Source of the DNA: Pseudomonadota bacterium
GTDB taxonomy: Bacteria > Pseudomonadota > Alphaproteobacteria > Acetobacterales > Acetobacteraceae
NCBI GenBank assembly: GCA_021815835.1
Contig: JAKAZN010000025.1
Span: 1 to 10,732 of the forward strand
Length of the DNA stretch: 10,732 nt
Reading direction: 5' to 3'
The translations under genes and the position numbers were made by a program. Positions within the stretch are counted from its first letter, which is position 1, and every line of letters begins with the position of its first letter. Shown here one piece after another: positions 6,890-10,732 of this stretch. The notes below the pieces were generated by a model, which ran no database searches, was not told where the DNA came from, and saw only the letters and a program-made list of their open reading frames with translations.

Positions 6890-7866
6890 AGCCGCACCTC
6901 GGTCCGGCGCAGCGCGCGCAGCAACAGGATCAGGACCGGAAGCAGCACCGGCAGGACCGACAGGCCCGCCGCCACGCCGAGCGCGGGCCGTGAAAGATCG
7001 AAGGCATAGCTGAACCCGAGCGTGGACACCACGGCGGACGCGAAGGCCGGCCCGCCGCCCGAGACGAACAGGACCGGCGTGTAGTCGCCGAAGGTCCAGA
7101 CCGCCGAGATCAAGGCGCTGATCAGATACAGATTGGCGAGCAGCGGCACGGTGACGCGGGTGAAGCGCTGCCAGCCCGTGGCGCCGTCGATCGCCGCCGC
7201 GTCGTAAAGGTCGAGCGGGATCGCCATGCGTCCGCCGAGCAGGATCAGGGTCCAGAGCGGCATCCATTTCCAGACCGAGGCGGCGATGTCGCAGGCGAGC
7301 GCCAGCGGCCCCGAACCCAGCCAGAACGGCCCCGGAACGCCGAACAGGAGCGCCAGGAGCCGATCGGGCAGCCCCTGCTCGGTGACCAGCATCCAATGAA
7401 ACGAGAGATAGGCGGGGACCGCGGGCAAGGTCCAGGGCAGGAGGAAGATCACGAGCAGCAGTTTGATCCAGCGCCTGGGACGCGCGAAGAATCCCGACAG
7501 CATCAGGGCCAGCGCCATCTGCAGGTTCACCGCGAGGCCCGCGAACACCACGGTGTTGATCGCGGCGCGGAGGTAGCGCGGATCGTCCAGCAGCGCGGCA
7601 TAGAGCGCGGGCCTTGCCCCCATCCACAGCGCGTACAGAATCGGATAGACCGCGAAAGCAACGAACAGGGCCGCGTAGGGCAGCACGAACGCGAGCGACC
7701 ACGCCAGCTCCGAGCCATGCAGCGTCCGCCGCCAGGGCCGTCCGGCCGCGGCGACCTGGCCCAGGGGCAGCGTGGAATCCATACCGCTCATGCCATTTCC
7801 AACCGGGAGGGTCGAATCGGAATCGACCCGTCGAGATTCGCGCGGGCCGCGAAAGCCGACCTTCAT
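6886..7866 (-). CDS. Carbohydrate-type (CUT1) ABC transporter permease, MalF/UgpA-like
   Basis: This is the first of two inner-membrane permeases; with the next gene it should form the heterodimeric channel of a CUT1 importer. From ATG 7866 the protein has 326 residues. The first membrane segment begins near 55 (LAWSLAFVLPYAALFVAFAV), and others lie near 102-124, 134-155, 187-211, 245-268 and 295-317. The EAA loop IPLDLYDAAAIDGATGW (216-232) followed by VTVPLLAN (238-245) is intact. The start is uncertain: ATG 7866 (GGTGG eight bases upstream), ATG 7791 and ATG 7782 are all in frame, and the shorter ones give a more usual N-terminal tail of 20-30 residues. The longer form contains the peptide DSTLP twice (17-21 and 30-34). 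The gene is divergent from the dioxygenase large subunit, with 149 bases between starts. The binding protein and ATPase expected beside such permeases are absent from the window. Confidence 0.9.
   Translation of the reverse strand: MKVGFRGPRESRRVDSDSTLPVGNGMSGMDSTLPLGQVAAAGRPWRRTLHGSELAWSLAFVLPYAALFVAFAVYPILYALWMGARPALYAALLDDPRYLRAAINTVVFAGLAVNLQMALALMLSGFFARPRRWIKLLLVIFLLPWTLPAVPAYLSFHWMLVTEQGLPDRLLALLFGVPGPFWLGSGPLALACDIAASVWKWMPLWTLILLGGRMAIPLDLYDAAAIDGATGWQRFTRVTVPLLANLYLISALISAVWTFGDYTPVLFVSGGGPAFASAVVSTLGFSYAFDLSRPALGVAAGLSVLPVLLPVLILLLRALRRTEVRL
7809..7840. repeat. Cluster of inverted repeats around the permease start
   Basis: GGGTCGA (7809-7815) and TCGACCC (7823-7829) are exact inverted copies around a seven-base spacer. 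CGAATC (7813-7818) and GATTCG (7835-7840) form a second, overlapping dyad. If the first permease starts at 7791 or 7782, these dyads lie in its promoter or leader and could be an operator. If it starts at 7866 they are inside the coding region. The inverted repeats are seen directly; any regulatory role is inference. Confidence 0.35.
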
Positions 7867-7935
7867 ATCCCGCCCCACCGGACGCGGCCAGACGCCGGAC
7901 GGGCGGGTAGCGGCGCGCCGGGCGCCGGGCGCGTC

Positions 7936-7941
7936 TTGACA
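7936..7941 (+). promoter_or_regulatory. Possible -35 element of the dioxygenase operon
   Basis: A perfect TTGACA hexamer lies 80 bases before the dioxygenase ATG on its coding strand. The hexamer 17 bases further on (7959-7964, GCGCAG) is a poor -10 element, so the assignment is weak. It may need an activator or be a chance match. No better candidate was seen in this 149-base divergent region. Confidence 0.3.
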
Positions 7942-7976
7942 GCGCCGGCCCGGGTCGCGCGCAGTGCGTGGCGAAA

Positions 7977-7998
7977 GGCGCGGCGGTCGAACCGCGCC
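7977..7998 (+). promoter_or_regulatory. Hairpin just upstream of the dioxygenase ribosome site
   Basis: GGCGCGG (7977-7983) pairs perfectly with CCGCGCC (7992-7998) around an eight-base loop, and an alternative pairing GCGGT/ACCGC (7983-7987 with 7991-7995) shares the same centre. It ends five bases before GGAGG (8004-8008). It may be a leader hairpin or an operator dyad, but in DNA this GC-rich a chance origin is possible. Confidence 0.35.
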
Positions 7999-8015
7999 CG
8001 ACCGGAGGTTCGCCG

Positions 8016-9251
8016 ATGTCCGCCGCCCTCGCCCCCGACCTGCGCTGGCCCGAAGAAGGCGTAAGCCGGGTTCCGTTCCGCCTCTATTCCGATCCGGCGG
8101 TCTATGCCGCCGAGCAGGAACGCCTGTTCCGCGGCCCGCTCTGGCATTATCTGTGCCTGGAAATCGACGTGCCGAACCCCGGCGATTACTGTCTGGGCGA
8201 GATCGGCGAAGTGCCGATCGTGGTGACCCGCGACGAGGACGGCGCGCTGCACGCCCTGGTGAATCGCTGCGCCCACAAGGGCGCATTGGTCTGCCTCAAG
8301 GAACGCGGCCATGCGGACCAGCTTACCTGCGTCTATCATTCCTGGAGCTACGACCTGGCCGGACGCCTGAAATCGGTGGCGTTCCGCCATGGGTTGCGCG
8401 GCAAGGGCGGAATGCCGGAGGATTTCGATCTCGGCGCGCACCGGTTGCAGCCGATCCGGCTGGCGGTGTTCTGCGGCCTGGTGTTCGGCAGCTTCTCGGC
8501 CGCGACGCCGGATATCGAGACCTTTCTTGGCCCGTTCGTGGCCGGCGTGCTGCGGCGCAATCTGGGGCGGGGCGTGAAGCGGCTCGGCCGGCACAGCCAG
8601 ATCATCCACAACAACTGGAAGCTCTATGCCGAGAACGTGCGCGATTCCTACCATGCGACCCTGCTGCACACGTTCTACACCACGTTCAAGATCAACCGGC
8701 TGGACATGGATGGGGGCATGATCCTGTCCGATGACGGGCGGCACAGCCTGAGCTACTCGAAGCGCGACGCGCTGCGCGAATCGGATGAATACGCCAACGT
8801 CCATTCCGCGCAATACAAATCCGGCCTGCACGGGCCGGAGTTGCTTGAGGGATTCACCGAATTCGACGACGGGATCACGCATATGATCCAGACCGTGTTC
8901 CCGACCTTGACCGTGCAGCTCACGCTGAATTCGCTCGCGGTGCGCTTCTTCACTCCGCGCGGGGTCGATAGGACCGAGCTGCACTGGAATTATCTCGGCT
9001 ATGCCGATGACAGCCCGGAACAGACCGCGATCCGCGCGCGCCAGGCGAACCTGACCGGGGCGGCGGGGTTGGTCTCGCTGGAAGACGGCTGCATCAACGA
9101 ATTCGTCCAGCGCGGCGCGGCCGGCAGCGGCGAGGCGACGGAGTTCCTGGAGATGGGCGGGCGCGATGTCGCCTCCTCGGACGGATCGCGGGCCACGGAG
9201 ACCGGCATCCGCGGCTTCTGGCAGGCCTATCGCGGCGTGATGGGCTGGTGA
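8016..9251 (+). CDS. Rieske non-heme-iron aromatic-ring-hydroxylating dioxygenase, large (alpha) subunit
   Basis: This 411-residue catalytic subunit would add both atoms of O2 to an aromatic acid in the cytoplasm, with electrons from a ferredoxin/reductase. The Rieske [2Fe-2S] ligands are all present: CAH (C85, H87) and CVYH (C105, H108). The mononuclear iron site is seen in ENVRDSYHATLLH (206-218), with H213, H218 and the bridging D210; the third ligand is probably D357 in LEDGC (355-359). The pattern of GLRGKGGMPEDFD (126-138), NNWKLYAENVRD (199-210) and FPTLTVQ (295-301), and the end FWQAYRGVMGW, resembles the anthranilate (AndAc) and terephthalate (TphA2) group more than the benzoate or naphthalene groups. 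The substrate is therefore likely a benzoate-type acid, but this is inference. The start at 8016 is fixed by GGAGG seven bases upstream. The stop overlaps the small-subunit GTG as GTGA. Confidence 0.95.
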   Translation: MSAALAPDLRWPEEGVSRVPFRLYSDPAVYAAEQERLFRGPLWHYLCLEIDVPNPGDYCLGEIGEVPIVVTRDEDGALHALVNRCAHKGALVCLKERGHADQLTCVYHSWSYDLAGRLKSVAFRHGLRGKGGMPEDFDLGAHRLQPIRLAVFCGLVFGSFSAATPDIETFLGPFVAGVLRRNLGRGVKRLGRHSQIIHNNWKLYAENVRDSYHATLLHTFYTTFKINRLDMDGGMILSDDGRHSLSYSKRDALRESDEYANVHSAQYKSGLHGPELLEGFTEFDDGITHMIQTVFPTLTVQLTLNSLAVRFFTPRGVDRTELHWNYLGYADDSPEQTAIRARQANLTGAAGLVSLEDGCINEFVQRGAAGSGEATEFLEMGGRDVASSDGSRATETGIRGFWQAYRGVMGW

Positions 9252-9730
9252 GCGCGATGATCGCCCCGGAACTGCGCGCGCGGATCGAGGATTTCCTGGC
9301 CGGGATCGCCCGCGCGATCGACGACGACGCGCTGGAATCCTGGCCCGATTTCTTCGCGCCCGACGCCATCTACCGCATCGTCCCGCGCGCCGATTACGAA
9401 GCGGGCCTGCCGGTCGGCATCCTGTCCTGCCAGGGACAGGGCATGATGCGCGACCGCGTGCTGGCGCTGCGGACCGCCAATATCTTCGAGGCGCATACCT
9501 ATTGCCATCTGCTGGCGCGCCCGCTGCTGGAGCGCGCGCCGGACGGGACGATCGCGGCCCGCAGCAATTTCGCGCTCTACCGGACCCAGCAGGCCGGCGG
9601 GACGGAATTGTTCGCCGCGGGGAAATATCTCGATCGGATCGTGGAGCGGGAGGGCGCGCTGCTGCTCGCGGGGCGGGATGTGGTGCTGGAATCGCGGCGC
9701 GTCGATATCCTGATCGTGCTGCCGATCTGA
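9248..9730 (+). CDS. Aromatic-ring-hydroxylating dioxygenase, small (beta) subunit
   Basis: This 160-residue subunit belongs to the SnoaL/NTF2-like beta family that forms an alpha3beta3 hexamer with the large subunit and is mainly structural. Typical features are an N-terminal helix, DDDALESWPDFFAPDAIYRI (26-43 with flanks), RSNFALYRT (105-113) in the central sheet, GKYLDRIV (125-132) and an ending VVLESRRVDILIVLPI (145-160), which is very typical for the family. The GTG at 9248 overlaps the large-subunit stop as GTGA. ATG 9257, four bases after GGTGAG, is an alternative that shortens the protein by three residues. No ferredoxin or reductase gene follows; the next gene converges from the other strand 16 bases on. 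Confidence 0.92.
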   Translation: MSAMIAPELRARIEDFLAGIARAIDDDALESWPDFFAPDAIYRIVPRADYEAGLPVGILSCQGQGMMRDRVLALRTANIFEAHTYCHLLARPLLERAPDGTIAARSNFALYRTQQAGGTELFAAGKYLDRIVEREGALLLAGRDVVLESRRVDILIVLPI

Positions 9731-9746
9731 TCGTCGCGCCGGCGCC

Positions 9747-10565
9747 CTATCTTCCGACGAAAACCGGCCGCCGCTTCTCCATGAACGCCTTTCGCCCCTC
9801 CTTGTAATCGGCGCTGTCGAAACACGTCACGCCGGCACGCCGCACCGCCTCCATGTCCCGATCGGCCGGGTCCTTCATCACCTCGGTGATGGTCAGCTTG
9901 GATGCGGCGATCGACAGCGGCGCGTTATCGGCGATCGCCTGTGCGATCGCCATCACCGCGCCGTCCAGCTCGGCTTCCGCGACCGCCTGGTTGATGAGGC
10001 CGATCCGTTCCGCCTCCCGCGCCCCGATCCGGTTCGCCGTATAGAGGATCATGCGCGCATGCGCCGGCCCCACGAGCTGCACCAGCTTGCGCAGCCCGTC
10101 GAAGGCGTAGGCGATGGACAGCCGCGCGGCCGGAATGCCGAACTGCGCGCTCTCGGCCGCGATCCGCAGATCCGTCTGCATCGCGATCGCCAGCCCCCCG
10201 CCCAGGCAGAAGCCGCGGATCTTCGCGATCGTCGGCTTGGCGAAGGTGGCGAGCCTGGCCCGCCCGGCGCTGGTCAGCCGGTCGTATTCCACTTGCGCGT
10301 CGGCATTCGCCCGGTTCTTCTCGAACTGGGAGATATCGGCCCCCGAGACGAACGCCTTGTCCCCCGCGCCGGTCAGCACGACCACGCGGATCGTGTCGTC
10401 GGCGGCGAATTCGTCGAGGATCGCGACCAGCCCCTCCCACATCTCGATCGACATGGCGTTGCGCTTCTCGGGTTGGTTGAACGCGACCAGCCCCACCCCG
10501 CCGTCGCGTCCCGCCAGCATCTTGCCGCCGGCGAATTCCCGCATCTTCGTGACGTTCGCATCCAT
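9747..10565 (-). CDS. Crotonase-superfamily acyl-CoA enzyme (annotated type: enoyl-CoA hydratase), hydratase glutamates absent
   Basis: This 272-residue protein has the full crotonase fold: QPEKRNAMS (31-39), the oxyanion-hole segment AFVSGADISQF (71-81), GFCLGGGLAIAM (118-129), FGIPAARLSIAYAF (142-155) and the C-terminal DYKEGRKAFMEKRRPVF (253-269). It should act on a coenzyme A thioester in the cytoplasm. The two catalytic glutamates of classical enoyl-CoA hydratase (rat E144 and E164) fall at A126 and A146 here, so water addition by the usual mechanism is unlikely. A tyrosine at 153 sits where methylmalonyl-CoA decarboxylase has one (alignment by eye). Decarboxylase, isomerase, hydrolase or C-C lyase activity are alternatives. 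ATG 10565 follows the CoA-transferase stop by two bases, and GGGAG (10576-10580) lies inside that upstream gene, so the two are probably coupled. Confidence 0.9.
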   Translation of the reverse strand: MDANVTKMREFAGGKMLAGRDGGVGLVAFNQPEKRNAMSIEMWEGLVAILDEFAADDTIRVVVLTGAGDKAFVSGADISQFEKNRANADAQVEYDRLTSAGRARLATFAKPTIAKIRGFCLGGGLAIAMQTDLRIAAESAQFGIPAARLSIAYAFDGLRKLVQLVGPAHARMILYTANRIGAREAERIGLINQAVAEAELDGAVMAIAQAIADNAPLSIAASKLTITEVMKDPADRDMEAVRRAGVTCFDSADYKEGRKAFMEKRRPVFVGR

Positions 10566-10567
10566 CT

Positions 10568-10732
10568 TCAGATCACTCCCTTGGCGCGCATATCCGCGAG
10601 TTCGGCGTCACTGTAGCCCACGCCGCGCAGCACGGCATCCGTGCTCGATCCGGCCTCCGGCGTGGGCAGGCGGATGTCCTTGGAGAAGCCGGAGATGGTC
10701 AGCGCCGAGGCGACCACCTGCTTCTCCCCCAC
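10568..10732 (-). CDS. CaiB/BaiF-type CoA-transferase family III, C-terminal end only
   Basis: Fifty-four codons plus a TGA stop are visible and the frame is open to the right edge; the rest of a protein of about 380-400 residues lies outside. The readable end contains LPTPEAGSSTDAVLRGVGYS (26-45 of the fragment) and finishes DAELADMRAKGVI. This is the characteristic C-terminus of family III CoA-transferases, which move coenzyme A from one acyl-CoA to another carboxylic acid. The catalytic aspartate is in the missing part. The gene is followed after two bases by the crotonase-like gene, which suggests one operon that activates and then converts an organic acid. The call rests on the C-terminal motif only. 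Confidence 0.8.
   Translation of the reverse strand: MGEKQVVASALTISGFSKDIRLPTPEAGSSTDAVLRGVGYSDAELADMRAKGVI

Noticed and set aside
7863..8984. 373-codon minus-strand frame inside the dioxygenase large-subunit gene.
   Set aside because: It is opposite a gene with all Rieske and iron ligands in place and shows no domain of its own.
9736..9745. GCGCCGGCGC palindrome between the convergent dioxygenase and crotonase genes as a possible terminator.
   Set aside because: It is a ten-base palindrome with no room for a loop and no T-run, and it is expected often in DNA of this composition.

Overview
The window looks like chromosomal DNA of a high-GC alphaproteobacterium, most likely of the Acetobacteraceae/Rhodospirillales type. 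This rests on the strong G/C bias at third codon positions, the glpX-recJ gene pair, the GC-rich CCAGGGGGC-type hairpin after a gene, and the protein families present. No phage, insertion sequence, CRISPR, tRNA or rRNA gene is visible. Coding density is very high and the longest gene-free stretch is about 190 bases.

Layout from left to right. (1) The 5' 183 codons of a beta-hydroxyacid (3-hydroxyisobutyrate-type) dehydrogenase run leftward off the window (549 to 1). It is divergent from a rightward lipoprotein of the gamma-glutamyltransferase family (646-2142), and a near-perfect palindrome lies between them. (2) A GC-rich hairpin with a duplicated arm (2157-2190) separates this lipoprotein from a converging leftward cluster. 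Read in transcription order, that cluster is a small cupin (5821-5546), a secreted six-cysteine protein (5538-5044), the class II fructose-1,6-bisphosphatase GlpX (5001-4006) and the single-strand exonuclease RecJ (about 4009-2222). (3) Further upstream on the same strand are two overlapping sugar-type ABC permease genes (7866-6886 and 6889-6014), without a binding protein or ATPase beside them. (4) Divergent from the permeases is a rightward pair encoding the large and small subunits of a Rieske non-heme-iron aromatic-ring dioxygenase (8016-9251, 9248-9730), of the anthranilate/terephthalate type. (5) A leftward pair converges on the dioxygenase from the right edge: the C-terminal end of a CaiB/BaiF-type CoA-transferase (10732-10568) followed by a crotonase-fold enzyme (10565-9747).

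How the genes may work together. The dioxygenase pair, the CoA-transferase/crotonase pair and perhaps the permeases are the kind of genes used to take up and degrade an aromatic or other organic acid. This is inference from neighbourhood only, because the electron-transfer partners of the oxygenase and the missing transporter parts are not in the window. GlpX (gluconeogenesis or Calvin cycle) and RecJ (DNA repair) are housekeeping genes and appear translationally coupled. Their overlap suggests that recJ starts at an unusual CTG codon.

The window is mostly ordinary. The points most worth a second look are the CTG start of recJ, the crotonase that lacks both hydratase glutamates, the degenerate gamma-glutamyltransferase lipoprotein, the orphan permease and oxygenase pairs, and several dyads in the divergent intergenic regions.
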